36,166 nucleotides of DNA from Chitinophagaceae bacterium (GTDB lineage Bacteria; Bacteroidota; Bacteroidia; Cytophagales; Cytophagaceae). The DNA lies in the NCBI GenBank assembly GCA_028288405.1, contig JAQBNS010000004.1:1-36166 (forward strand). Direction: 5' to 3'. A program made the position numbers and the translations under genes. The notes under the pieces are model-generated. The model worked only from the letters and a program-made list of their open reading frames with translations. It had not been told where the DNA came from and did not search any database. Positions 7,860 through 15,726 of the stretch are shown piece after piece (the stretch's first letter is position 1; each line of letters opens with the position of its first letter).

Positions 7860-9767
7860 ATGTGTGGCATAGCCGGTATAGTTGATTATATAAATCCCAT
7901 TGATGAAGCATTGCTTCATCGAATGAATAAACGTATGGCTCATCGTGGGCCGGATGATTCAGGTATCTATAAGCATCAAACGGTAGGTTTCGCTCACCAT
8001 CGACTGTCCATCTTGGATCTTTCTAGCAACGGGCATCAACCGATGGTGTCTGATTGTGGAAATTATGTCCTGGTATTCAATGGCGAAATATACAATCACA
8101 AAGAAATAAGAAAGACGCTGGCTGATAAATATCCTTTCAAATCCAATAGCGATACAGAAACCTTACTCTACGGATTCATAGAGTATGGCGATCGCTTGTT
8201 TGAAAAACTGATCGGTATTTTTGCTTTCGCTGTATTGGATAAGAGAAAAGATGAATTATACCTTGTCCGTGATCAATACGGTGTAAAGCCATTGTATTAT
8301 TACCATAAGGATAAAGTATTTCTGTTTGCTTCCGAATTAAAGTCTATGCTTGAATACCAGTCATACGACCGTAGCATCGATTACAACGCGTTAGTCAATT
8401 ACATTAATTTTTTGTGGAGCCCGGGAGAGCAAACACCGTTCTTGTATACGAAGAAATTGTTACCCGGTCATTACATTAAACTGAGTACTACAAATCCAGA
8501 TCGCTTTTCGATCGTGCAGTACTATGATATTCCTTTTAAAGGGATATACAGCAAGCAGTCGGAAGAAGAACAGGTTTACGAATTGCAACAGCGATTGGAA
8601 AAGGCGGTAGAGCGCCAACTGCAATCGGATGTTCCGGTAGGTTTCTTTTTATCAGGAGGATTAGATTCCAGTGCCATATTGGCAATGGCCAAAAAGATAT
8701 ATCCCAAAGAACGCTTTCCTTGTTATACGATAGATTCCGGAGATCAAGCATACGAGGGCTTTGCCAATGATCTGTATTATGCCAAACAAGTGGCAGCACA
8801 TTTTAATGTACCTCTTAAAATTGTAAAAACAGACGTGGACATTGTCAATCATTTTGATCAAATGATTTATCATCTGGACGAACCACAAGCAGATGCTGCA
8901 CCATTGAATGTATTGGAGATCAGCAAGGCCGCATTAAACGATGGAATAAAAGTATTACTTGGTGGCACCGGCGGAGACGATTTATTTTCGGGCTACAGGA
9001 GGCATCAAGCGTTGAGATACGAACCTTTGTTTCAAATGGTGCCTAAATGGAGTGTTGGTTTAATGAAGGCTGGATGCAGACCGTTTAATATTTCTAATCC
9101 TGCTATCCGAAGAATGCGAAAAGTGTTGACGGATTTGGATAAGTCTCAGGCAGAACGAGTGTTTGGTTATTACAGCTGGATCAGTTTAGGGATTAATAAA
9201 TCTTTATTCCATGAGACATTAAGTAGCCAACCGGCTTTTCAAGCGCATCAACCCCTACAGGGCTTTAAAGAATTATGGGACAATATTCCGGAAGAGAAAA
9301 ATCTATTGAATAGAAGTTTGTATTGGGAAATGAAAACTTATTTACCCGATCATAACCTGAACTATACCGATAAGATGTCGATGGCGATGGGAGTGGAAAC
9401 ACGGGTTCCTTTTCTGGATTTAGAGTTGGTAAATTATAGCACAACGATATCGCCTCAATTGAAAATGAAAGGCAATATCACGAAGTATATCCTCAAAAAA
9501 GCAATGCAACCCTATTTACCTGCTGAAATTATCAATAGACCTAAAACAGGTTTCGGTGGGCCGGTGCGTGATTGGGTAGTCAATAAACTGGATACAAAAA
9601 TCAATTCAGTTTTATCCAAGGAGTCTATAGAATCACGCGGTATCTTTGATAGCTATGCTGTTTCAAGATTGATCAGCGATAATAAATCAGGCAAGATAGA
9701 TGCCTCTTATACGGTGTGGTCATTGCTTGCTATTGAAAGCTGGATGCGACAATTCGTCGATGAATAA
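7860..9767 (+). CDS. asnB: Glutamine-dependent asparagine synthase-type amidotransferase
   Basis: This is a complete 635-residue class B asparagine synthase architecture. Met-Cys-Gly-Ile opens the protein, so after Met removal Cys is the glutaminase nucleophile. RMAHRGPDDSG, AHHRLSILDLS and FNGEIYNHKEIR complete the N-terminal glutaminase domain. The synthetase domain carries the ATP-pyrophosphatase loop FLSGGLDSSAILAMA at about residue 264, GGTGGDDLFSGY at ~366 and MSMAMGVETRVPFLDLELV at ~505. Biochemically the family turns aspartate into asparagine. In glycan loci, homologues such as WbpS amidate uronic acids, and AsnB-like amidotransferases also accompany exosortase systems in Proteobacteria. 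The context here, next to glycosyltransferases and directly convergent with an exosortase operon, makes a glycan or exosortase-linked role more likely than amino acid synthesis. Its stop lies 12 bp from the convergent operon's stop. Confidence 0.93.
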   Translation: MCGIAGIVDYINPIDEALLHRMNKRMAHRGPDDSGIYKHQTVGFAHHRLSILDLSSNGHQPMVSDCGNYVLVFNGEIYNHKEIRKTLADKYPFKSNSDTETLLYGFIEYGDRLFEKLIGIFAFAVLDKRKDELYLVRDQYGVKPLYYYHKDKVFLFASELKSMLEYQSYDRSIDYNALVNYINFLWSPGEQTPFLYTKKLLPGHYIKLSTTNPDRFSIVQYYDIPFKGIYSKQSEEEQVYELQQRLEKAVERQLQSDVPVGFFLSGGLDSSAILAMAKKIYPKERFPCYTIDSGDQAYEGFANDLYYAKQVAAHFNVPLKIVKTDVDIVNHFDQMIYHLDEPQADAAPLNVLEISKAALNDGIKVLLGGTGGDDLFSGYRRHQALRYEPLFQMVPKWSVGLMKAGCRPFNISNPAIRRMRKVLTDLDKSQAERVFGYYSWISLGINKSLFHETLSSQPAFQAHQPLQGFKELWDNIPEEKNLLNRSLYWEMKTYLPDHNLNYTDKMSMAMGVETRVPFLDLELVNYSTTISPQLKMKGNITKYILKKAMQPYLPAEIINRPKTGFGGPVRDWVVNKLDTKINSVLSKESIESRGIFDSYAVSRLISDNKSGKIDASYTVWSLLAIESWMRQFVDE

Positions 9768-9773
9768 AAATTT

Positions 9774-9801
9774 CTGATTTCAGCTCTCTGATTTCAGCTC
9801 T
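9774..9801. repeat. 14-bp direct repeat, two copies, between convergent genes
   Basis: CTGATTTCAGCTCT occurs twice back to back at 9774-9787 and 9788-9801. The repeat spans the junction between the AsnB gene end and the end of the minus-strand membrane protein, and contributes the last residues of the latter (RELKSES). It looks like a simple tandem duplication; no function is evident. Confidence 0.85.
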
Positions 9802-10295
9802 CTGTTTTTCTGGTCCCAATAAAAACTTCCCAATAATAATAAACTGGCATAAGGTTCCTGGTATATTTTTTTAAAATACTGAGCCAGTGCATAGCCTTTG
9901 GTATACTCCCTTAGGACGATACTGTAGAAAACCATTAAGATTAACAAGATCATTCCGGCACTATAAAACAACAACGTAAGTTGAAAATAGCTTTTCTTTT
10001 GGAAGATCAGGTATACCGCAATGCAGGTACCGATAGCAGGATAAATCATATAGAAAAAGGTAGACAGCCAGCGGGGATCATGCAGCAGACTATTGACCAG
10101 GTCAGCCAAACTAAGTGGATAAGCCACTTGTTCTGCGGTATTTCGCGGGAGCAAAAAGGGTAGCGAAGGATCGATAAAATTCATTACGTAATCGTAACGG
10201 ATCAAACCCAGTCCAAAGGTTGCCAGACCCAATAAACACAACAAGAGCCAACGTACAAGTGGGTTATGCCTATTTTTTTTCTTTGGGAACAGCAT
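9780..10295 (-). CDS. Small integral membrane protein paired with exosortase (exosortase-associated membrane protein)
   Basis: The likely start is the ATG whose first base is at 10295, giving 171 residues. A longer frame to 10418 exists but would run deep inside the exosortase gene and has no membrane-protein character in the extra part. From 10295 the protein reads MLFPKKKNRHNPLVRW, a positively charged cytoplasmic end, then about three or four membrane segments (LLLCLLGLATFGLGLI; FFYMIYPAIGTCIAVYLIF; LLFYSAGMILLILMVFYS) and a hydrophilic tail. It overlaps the exosortase stop by 26 bp, so the two are surely co-translated. Bacteroidota exosortases of the XrtX/XrtY type are known to have such short membrane partners, but I cannot assign the subfamily with certainty. 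The function of the partner is unknown. Confidence 0.78.
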   Translation of the reverse strand: MLFPKKKNRHNPLVRWLLLCLLGLATFGLGLIRYDYVMNFIDPSLPFLLPRNTAEQVAYPLSLADLVNSLLHDPRWLSTFFYMIYPAIGTCIAVYLIFQKKSYFQLTLLFYSAGMILLILMVFYSIVLREYTKGYALAQYFKKIYQEPYASLLLLGSFYWDQKNRELKSES

Positions 10296-10806
10296 AAAAA
10301 TTAATCCATAGGTACCACAAATAAAAGATAAAAGAGTAAACAAGCACGGTGAATGTGTATTTGTGATTAAAGTCCAGGCTTTCCGGACTGTGTATCTTGA
10401 CCAGCAAGAGTCCCACAACGCGCAAGATGTTTACATGATAAATCAAGAGGCAACCCACGAGGACATAAATTATTTTTCTTTTCCAATGTCCGTGTGTGGC
10501 AAAAATGAAGCAGCTGAATAAAGGGAATAAAACTAAACCGTTGCAAGACGTAGCAAGCCCTACAAGCCTTTGACCATGCAGGTAAAAGACATGTTTATAT
10601 TCATACTCTATCACTTGTTCGATGGGATAGCCCAACCATTTTAATAGTAGAATCACTTCTTTCGCTTCCATACCTGACAACCAGAAATCAACTCGTTGAT
10701 CAGGACCGATCCAATGATTATAAAGCACAACCCAGACCAGATAAGCCATCAGACAGATGAATAAAAACCGGATCAGTTTTTTGTTTTCTTTCAATAGATG
10801 TGCCAT
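10270..10806 (-). CDS. Exosortase/archaeosortase family transpeptidase-like protein
   Basis: This 178-residue integral membrane protein has about five hydrophobic segments. The conserved exosortase residues are all present and in order: Cys88 in GLATSCNGLVLF, Arg129 in HVNILRVVGLL and His148 in DFNHKYTFTVLVYS. Exosortases recognise a C-terminal sorting signal (a short motif, a membrane helix and basic residues) on exported proteins and are thought to cleave it. They typically sit in exopolysaccharide loci. The short length and the S-C-N-G motif resemble the small Bacteroidota exosortases (XrtX/XrtY-like). It lies 14 bp behind the FkbM methyltransferase gene and overlaps the following small membrane protein, making a three-gene minus-strand operon set into an otherwise plus-strand glycan locus. 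The family call is strong; the subfamily and substrate are not known. Confidence 0.9.
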   Translation of the reverse strand: MAHLLKENKKLIRFLFICLMAYLVWVVLYNHWIGPDQRVDFWLSGMEAKEVILLLKWLGYPIEQVIEYEYKHVFYLHGQRLVGLATSCNGLVLFPLFSCFIFATHGHWKRKIIYVLVGCLLIYHVNILRVVGLLLVKIHSPESLDFNHKYTFTVLVYSFIFYLWYLWINFYAVPKEKK

Positions 10807-10820
10807 GAGGAATATTCGAT

Positions 10821-11693
10821 TTAAATAGACGGTGTCGGTTTAGCCAGCCAATTACCTTCGATCAAGGTGTCCTTTGACAGGAGACGCAGATGGCCTTTGG
10901 GTTGTATGAAATAGACCGAGTAGTTTAAGTCAGACAAGGTCTCAAACAGTTTTTGAATAGATAGAAAATCTTCCGTGGCTTCGGTGAAAATAAGAGGTTT
11001 GGATTTTTGGATGGTCTGCTCTGCCCCTTTTAATAATTCAATCTCAGCACCTTGTATATCCATTTTAATAAAATCAATGGCTTGGATATGATGTTGGAGC
11101 AACAAGGAATCTATACTGGTTTGTTGAACCAATACTTTGGTGTCGACAGATCTTTCATCGTATTTACCGGCCATACCTTGGTTACAGAAATTCTCTGGAA
11201 GAACATTGAAATATAATTCTCCATCACTTTCTCCTAAAGCTTTTTGTTCGGCCGTTACGTTACCACAATGGTTGATCGAAAGATTGAGTTGCAACATGTT
11301 GTGAATATGTTCAACGGGTTCAAAAGCAAAAACTTTACCTGTCGGTCCAACCAATCGGCTCAGTAATACGGTTTCTGTTCCATTGTTTGCACCCGCTTCA
11401 ATGACTACTTGTCCGGGTTTAATGTATTCCAACAACAAGTCATTGGTTTCTTTTTCGTATTGTCCAAAGAAAAACACATTCCAGTCGATTAAGTATTGGG
11501 TGGAAACAATGAATTGAAGATTCAACGATTCAAAGTAAGGAATGATCAACTGTACACCCTTGTAACGAGGCGATTCGTAATTGTACAACAATTTATAGAA
11601 CCTGAAACGCAATCGTTGGGGAATCAATTTGCCGATTCGTTTGATGAACAGCAACCATGATAATTCTGTAAAATAAGAAGAGCGTTTACGCAT
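10821..11693 (-). CDS. FkbM family SAM-dependent methyltransferase
   Basis: This 290-residue protein carries the FkbM-type methyltransferase domain in its C-terminal two thirds: motif I VVIEAGANNGTETVLLSRL at ~97-115, the acidic strand FAFEPVEHIHNMLQLNL at ~122-138, and DFIKMDIQGAEIELLKGAE near residue 207. FkbM proteins usually O-methylate sugars or polyketide hydroxyls. In glycan clusters they add O-methyl groups to a sugar of the repeat. It is the first gene of the minus-strand operon containing the exosortase, so its acceptor may be the glycan or a partner of the sorted protein. The basic N-terminus (MRKRSSYF) and the long N-terminal segment before motif I are not a signal peptide. Its start faces the two-domain oxidoreductase gene across a 174-bp divergent gap. 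Confidence 0.9.
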   Translation of the reverse strand: MRKRSSYFTELSWLLFIKRIGKLIPQRLRFRFYKLLYNYESPRYKGVQLIIPYFESLNLQFIVSTQYLIDWNVFFFGQYEKETNDLLLEYIKPGQVVIEAGANNGTETVLLSRLVGPTGKVFAFEPVEHIHNMLQLNLSINHCGNVTAEQKALGESDGELYFNVLPENFCNQGMAGKYDERSVDTKVLVQQTSIDSLLLQHHIQAIDFIKMDIQGAEIELLKGAEQTIQKSKPLIFTEATEDFLSIQKLFETLSDLNYSVYFIQPKGHLRLLSKDTLIEGNWLAKPTPSI

Positions 11694-11812
11694 CCCGTTG
11701 GTAACCTTGATGGTAGATTAAGTAACAAGAAAGAATTAAATACGCTAAAGAACAAAGGCATGCTCAACTTCTTCTGTTTATAGTTCTATTCCATTGATTT
11801 TCAGTAGTCAGT

Positions 11813-11843
11813 TTTGTTATTTGTTGGGATAGCCGTAACTTGT
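11813..11843 (+). promoter_or_regulatory. Candidate Bacteroidota-type promoter for the oxidoreductase-to-heparinase operon
   Basis: TTTG at 11813-11816 is followed after exactly 19 bases by TAACTTGT at 11836-11843. This agrees with the Bacteroidota consensus TTTG-N19-TAnnTTTG in the -33 box, the spacer and four of the six fixed -7 positions. It lies 24 bp before the preferred start codon at 11868 and would fall inside the coding region if translation began at 11814. This supports the later start. The opposite-strand promoter for the FkbM gene must also lie in this gap but I see no clear match. Confidence 0.4.
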
Positions 11844-11867
11844 CTTCGTCGATTTTCAACACTTAAA

Positions 11868-13979
11868 ATGAAGCAAATAATACAGGATTTAAAGCACGGA
11901 AATACAATTTTAGAAGAAGTTCCTGCCCCGGAGATTAAAAAGGGACATATTCTGATTCAATCTACTTTTAGTTTGGTCTCTCTTGGCACAGAGCGTATGC
12001 TTGTTGAGTTTGGTAAGGCGGGATGGATCGCTAAAGCACGCCAGCAGCCGGATAAAGTAAAACAAGTACTGGATAAAATAAAAGCAGACGGCCTGATGCC
12101 TACGCTGGAAGCTGTTTTCAATAAACTCGATCAGCCTTTACCGTTGGGTTATTGCAACGTAGGAAAAGTAGTGGCCATAGGCGAAGGTGTTGTTGATTTT
12201 AAAATAGGCGATCGGGTAGCCTCTAACGGCCAACATGCAGAATACGTTTGTGTACCGGTCAACCTGGCCGCACGTGTACCGGAGCAGGTAAGCGATGAGG
12301 AAGCGAGTTTTACAGTGATTGCTTCTATAGGTTTGCAGGGCATACGGTTATTGCAACCTACATTCGGTGAAACAATAGTGGTCACAGGCTTGGGGTTGAT
12401 TGGGCTGATTACGGCTGAATTATTACTCTCTAACGGATGCCGTGTCATCGGTATTGAAATCGATGAAAGCAAACGGGCGCTGGCTCTTTCGAAAGGTATA
12501 GATGTAATCAATCCATTGAAAGATGATGTGGTCAAGAGTGTTCAATCGTTGACCAATGGCGTCGGTGCAGATGGTGTATTGATTACGGCCTCTGCAAAAA
12601 ACAACGACATCATTTCTCAAGCCGCGCAAATGTGTCGCAAACGTGGTCGTGTGATTCTTACAGGAGTGGTCGGACTGGATATTCGCCGCTCTGACTTTTA
12701 TGAAAAAGAAATTACGTTTCAGGTATCCTGTTCTTATGGACCGGGCCGATACGACGACGATTACGAGTACAAAGGACGTGATTATCCGCTGGCGTATGTA
12801 CGTTGGACGGAGAAAAGAAATTTTGAAGCCATTTTGTTTGCTATCGCTTCGGGTAAGCTCGATGTGAAATCACTGATCACAGAAGTAGTACCACTGAACG
12901 ATTATCAAAAAATATACGGATCAATGAATGGCGGTCAGTCGATTGCTTCGTTGTTGAAATATCCGGACAATGCACCTTACGAACAAACGGTCAAACTTGC
13001 CGCATCATCTCTTTCGGCTTCAAAGACAAAAGGCATAGCCATTATAGGTGCAGGTAATTTTACTAAAATGACTTTGCTGCCGGCCATGAAGGCTTTGAAA
13101 CCGACCATCAGTTACATCGCTTCGGCAGGTGGGGTAAGTGGTACGGCCATGGCCAAGAAGTATGGCATACAAAACAGCACCACAGATTACAAGGCTGTAC
13201 TTCAGGATTCGAACACAGGGTTGGTACTGATCACGACGAGACACAACTTGCATGCGGCTATGACACTGGAAGCCTTGCAAGCAGGCAAACATGTCTTTGT
13301 AGAAAAACCGCTTGCATTGAATGCCATAGAATTGGATCAAATTGTAAAAGCACACAGCACCTCCGGAAAGATGGTGATGGTGGGATTCAACAGACGATTT
13401 TCTCCTTTTATAAAAAAGATGAAGAACGTCTTGGCCGATACGCCCATGCACATCGTAGCTACGATGAATGCCGGTTTCATTCCTCCCAATGTTTGGATAC
13501 ACGATCTGCTGATCGGAGGCGGACGAATTGTAGGCGAAGCTTGTCACTTTATTGATTTGTGCAATTACCTCACAGGTTCTAAAGTAGTGGCGGTATGTGC
13601 AAATGCGTTAGGCCCTCAGGTAACAGAGCAAACAGACAATGTATCGATCCTGCTTCGTTTTGAAAACGGTTCCAATGCTGTCATTAACTATTTCTCTAAC
13701 GGTGATAAATCGTACTCAAAGGAAAGAGTAGAAGTCTATCAGGATGGACGCACACTGGTCATGGATAATTACAGATCTCTTCAAGCCTATGGCTTCAAAG
13801 GGTTCTCATCGATGAAGGGGAAACAGGATAAAGGCCATGCGACACAGTTCGCTGTGCTATTGGATGTTTTTGAAAAAGGAGGACAAGAACCGATTCCATT
13901 TGACAGCCTTGTCAATACAACTCAGGCGAGCTTTGCTGTATTGACAGCCATCAAGACCGGAACCTGGGAAAATGTTTAG
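11868..13979 (+). CDS. Two-domain oxidoreductase: medium-chain dehydrogenase fused to GFO/IDH/MocA-type dehydrogenase
   Basis: This is a 703-residue fusion. I prefer the ATG at 11868 over one 54 bp upstream because MKQIIQDLKHGNTILEEVPA starts the usual first beta hairpin and a candidate promoter overlaps the longer version. Residues ~1-370 form a zinc-type alcohol dehydrogenase fold with its nucleotide-binding site at VVTGLGLIGLITAELL (~170-185). They lack the standard catalytic GHE zinc signature. Residues ~388-703 form a GFO/IDH/MocA oxidoreductase with GIAIIGAGNFTKMTLLPAM and the family's HVFVEKPLALNA (~475). Such 'bi-domain' oxidoreductases recur in polysaccharide loci, often beside heparinase II/III-like proteins as here, and probably oxidise or epimerise a nucleotide-linked or lipid-linked sugar. 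The exact reaction is not established. It heads the operon that runs to the heparinase-like gene. Confidence 0.87.
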   Translation: MKQIIQDLKHGNTILEEVPAPEIKKGHILIQSTFSLVSLGTERMLVEFGKAGWIAKARQQPDKVKQVLDKIKADGLMPTLEAVFNKLDQPLPLGYCNVGKVVAIGEGVVDFKIGDRVASNGQHAEYVCVPVNLAARVPEQVSDEEASFTVIASIGLQGIRLLQPTFGETIVVTGLGLIGLITAELLLSNGCRVIGIEIDESKRALALSKGIDVINPLKDDVVKSVQSLTNGVGADGVLITASAKNNDIISQAAQMCRKRGRVILTGVVGLDIRRSDFYEKEITFQVSCSYGPGRYDDDYEYKGRDYPLAYVRWTEKRNFEAILFAIASGKLDVKSLITEVVPLNDYQKIYGSMNGGQSIASLLKYPDNAPYEQTVKLAASSLSASKTKGIAIIGAGNFTKMTLLPAMKALKPTISYIASAGGVSGTAMAKKYGIQNSTTDYKAVLQDSNTGLVLITTRHNLHAAMTLEALQAGKHVFVEKPLALNAIELDQIVKAHSTSGKMVMVGFNRRFSPFIKKMKNVLADTPMHIVATMNAGFIPPNVWIHDLLIGGGRIVGEACHFIDLCNYLTGSKVVAVCANALGPQVTEQTDNVSILLRFENGSNAVINYFSNGDKSYSKERVEVYQDGRTLVMDNYRSLQAYGFKGFSSMKGKQDKGHATQFAVLLDVFEKGGQEPIPFDSLVNTTQASFAVLTAIKTGTWENV

Positions 13980-14012
13980 GGGGAAGTATAAAATATTAAA
14001 TAAGTAAGTGGC

Positions 14013-14897
14013 ATGTATTTCGACTCTTATAGCGACATAGCGAGAACGCAACCCTTTGGGGTAAGAGATTACTTAAGGAATGCTGCTATTTCCGGTTTAT
14101 CGATCATCGATAAGCTGGAAGGAATCGAGTCTTATCTTAAAAAACCAAGGATTCAGTTTATTTATATTCATCATGTTTTTAAAGATGAAGAAGCGCAATT
14201 GCATCGTCTTCTGAAAAAACTACAAGAGACACATACGTTCATCTCTTATTCGGAAGCAGTCAATAAAATCTTACAGAGGCAAATCGACAAACCTTATATT
14301 GCAATAAGTTCTGATGATGGTTTCAAAAACAATTTGAGGGCAGCAGAAATCATGAATCAGTATGGCGCGAAAGCTTGTTTTTTTATTAACCCATCGATCA
14401 TTGGAGAAGTCAATGAATCAAAGATTAAGGAGTATTGTAAAACAAGATTAGATTTCCCTGCCGTTGAATTTTTGAACTGGAATGATGTAGAGGCATTGCA
14501 AAAAGAGGGGCATGAAATAGGATCGCATACCATGAATCACATGAATATCGCAAAAGCTCTGCCGGATGAAATAAGAGAAGACATGAGTTTAAGCTTTTCT
14601 GTTTTAAAGGAAAAATGCGGTAGCATTAAACATTTCGCTTTCCCTTTTGGACGATTTTTCCATTTTAGTGAAATGGGAAGAAAAGCTTGCTTTGAAGCAG
14701 GTTTTATTTCGTGCGCTACGGCAGAAAGAGGCTGTCACATTAATTCCGTTGAACAATTGGCGGCAGATGAATTGTGTATATTGAGAGATCATATCGTATT
14801 GAATTGGAGACGTGACCATATCATTCATTTCTTAGTGAAGAGTTCAAAAAAGGCGAAAGCTCAAAATAGCTTTTTCCCTTATCCCAAAAGCAATTGA
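14013..14897 (+). CDS. Polysaccharide deacetylase (NodB-like) family protein
   Basis: This is a 294-residue protein with the carbohydrate esterase 4 metal site. AISSDDGF at ~98-104 is the first NodB motif, with Asp101/Asp102 (base and metal ligand) and Ser in place of the usual Thr-Phe before it. HEIGSHTMNHMNIA at ~167-180 gives the metal-binding His172 and His176. FAFPFGRF at ~210 is the third motif. The family removes N- or O-acetyl groups from sugars with a divalent metal. No signal peptide is evident, so it should work in the cytoplasm on a nucleotide sugar or lipid-linked intermediate rather than on finished polymer. Its TGA stop shares a base with the formyltransferase start (TGATG), so the two are translationally coupled. 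The pair may deacetylate and then formylate an amino sugar. Confidence 0.87.
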   Translation: MYFDSYSDIARTQPFGVRDYLRNAAISGLSIIDKLEGIESYLKKPRIQFIYIHHVFKDEEAQLHRLLKKLQETHTFISYSEAVNKILQRQIDKPYIAISSDDGFKNNLRAAEIMNQYGAKACFFINPSIIGEVNESKIKEYCKTRLDFPAVEFLNWNDVEALQKEGHEIGSHTMNHMNIAKALPDEIREDMSLSFSVLKEKCGSIKHFAFPFGRFFHFSEMGRKACFEAGFISCATAERGCHINSVEQLAADELCILRDHIVLNWRRDHIIHFLVKSSKKAKAQNSFFPYPKSN

Positions 14898-15688
14898 TGA
14901 ACATCATCATACTAACCGGTTCTTCTCATGGCACAGCGGCGCATCATTTGCCCTTGCTTATTAAGAGTAATTCATGCACGGTTGCTATGGTAGTGAAAAG
15001 TCAGCAGCTGATTAAGGATAAGAAAAAATACTATGCGAAGAAAATTATTAAACTATTTAACATCGGTTTTTTAGGAGCATTGAACGGAATCAGAATGAGA
15101 AAGTGGTATACCGCGTATACCGATAAGTACCTTCAGGTGACAAGCATAGAAGAAACCTGTAAACGTTACGGTATTCCATTCTATACTGTACCCAACGTTA
15201 ACTGCCAAGAAACGATGACTTTGTTCAAGAAAGCAAAAGCAGACTTAGGAATTAGTTTGGGAAATGGATATATATCAGAGAAGATATTTTCAATCCCAAC
15301 TTTTGGCATGTTAAATATTCATCATGAATTATTACCGGACTATCAAAATGCTCAAAGTGTGATCTGGCAAATTTATAATGGATCAGAAAAGACAGGTTAT
15401 ACGATTCATAAAGTAGATAAAAAAATTGATGGCGGGGAAATTCTTTACCAGGAAATAATGCCTATTCATTTTAGGAATACCTTTTCAGATACGGTGGCTT
15501 ATACGTCCTCTCTTCTTTTGGAACAGTCTGCTATTGGATTAATTAATGTGTTAAGAAACTTTAACAGTTTCTTAACAGAAGCTAAACCTCAAGGCAAAGC
15601 CGGTCACTATACAACACCTGGTATTAGACAGTTTATTCGAATGTATAGGAATTATAAAAGAATGAAGTCAGAGTCAAGTAGCCAATAG
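14897..15688 (+). CDS. Formyltransferase family protein (amino-sugar N-formyltransferase-like)
   Basis: The start is the ATG at 14897, overlapping the preceding stop by one base. A TTG one codon earlier is possible but unnecessary. The 263-residue product has the formyltransferase core: GMLNIHHELLPDYQNAQSV at ~137-155, containing the catalytic Asn140-x-His142 and L-P-x-Y, then TGYTIHKVDKKIDGGEIL with Asp178 completing the catalytic Asn/His/Asp set. The N-terminal domain (MNIIILTGSSHGTAAHHLP) binds the folate cofactor in related enzymes. Members linked to glycan loci transfer formyl from N10-formyltetrahydrofolate to a 3- or 4-amino group of a nucleotide-activated deoxysugar. Coupling to a deacetylase and the presence of an amino-sugar pathway at 22-27 kb support this. 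The methionyl-tRNA formyltransferase alternative is unlikely because it is too short and in the wrong context. Confidence 0.85.
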   Translation: MNIIILTGSSHGTAAHHLPLLIKSNSCTVAMVVKSQQLIKDKKKYYAKKIIKLFNIGFLGALNGIRMRKWYTAYTDKYLQVTSIEETCKRYGIPFYTVPNVNCQETMTLFKKAKADLGISLGNGYISEKIFSIPTFGMLNIHHELLPDYQNAQSVIWQIYNGSEKTGYTIHKVDKKIDGGEILYQEIMPIHFRNTFSDTVAYTSSLLLEQSAIGLINVLRNFNSFLTEAKPQGKAGHYTTPGIRQFIRMYRNYKRMKSESSSQ

Positions 15689-15726
15689 CTAATTAAAAGA
15701 AATTATTTATATAATATAAAAAGAAC

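Noticed and set aside
11814..11867. Eighteen-residue N-terminal extension of the oxidoreductase
   Set aside because: A promoter-like sequence overlaps it, and the protein fold begins naturally at the ATG at 11868.
13020..13547. Long minus-strand open frame (175 codons) inside the two-domain oxidoreductase gene
   Set aside because: Antisense to a well-supported coding region, rich in Cys, His and Ser as expected from reverse translation, and without recognisable motifs.
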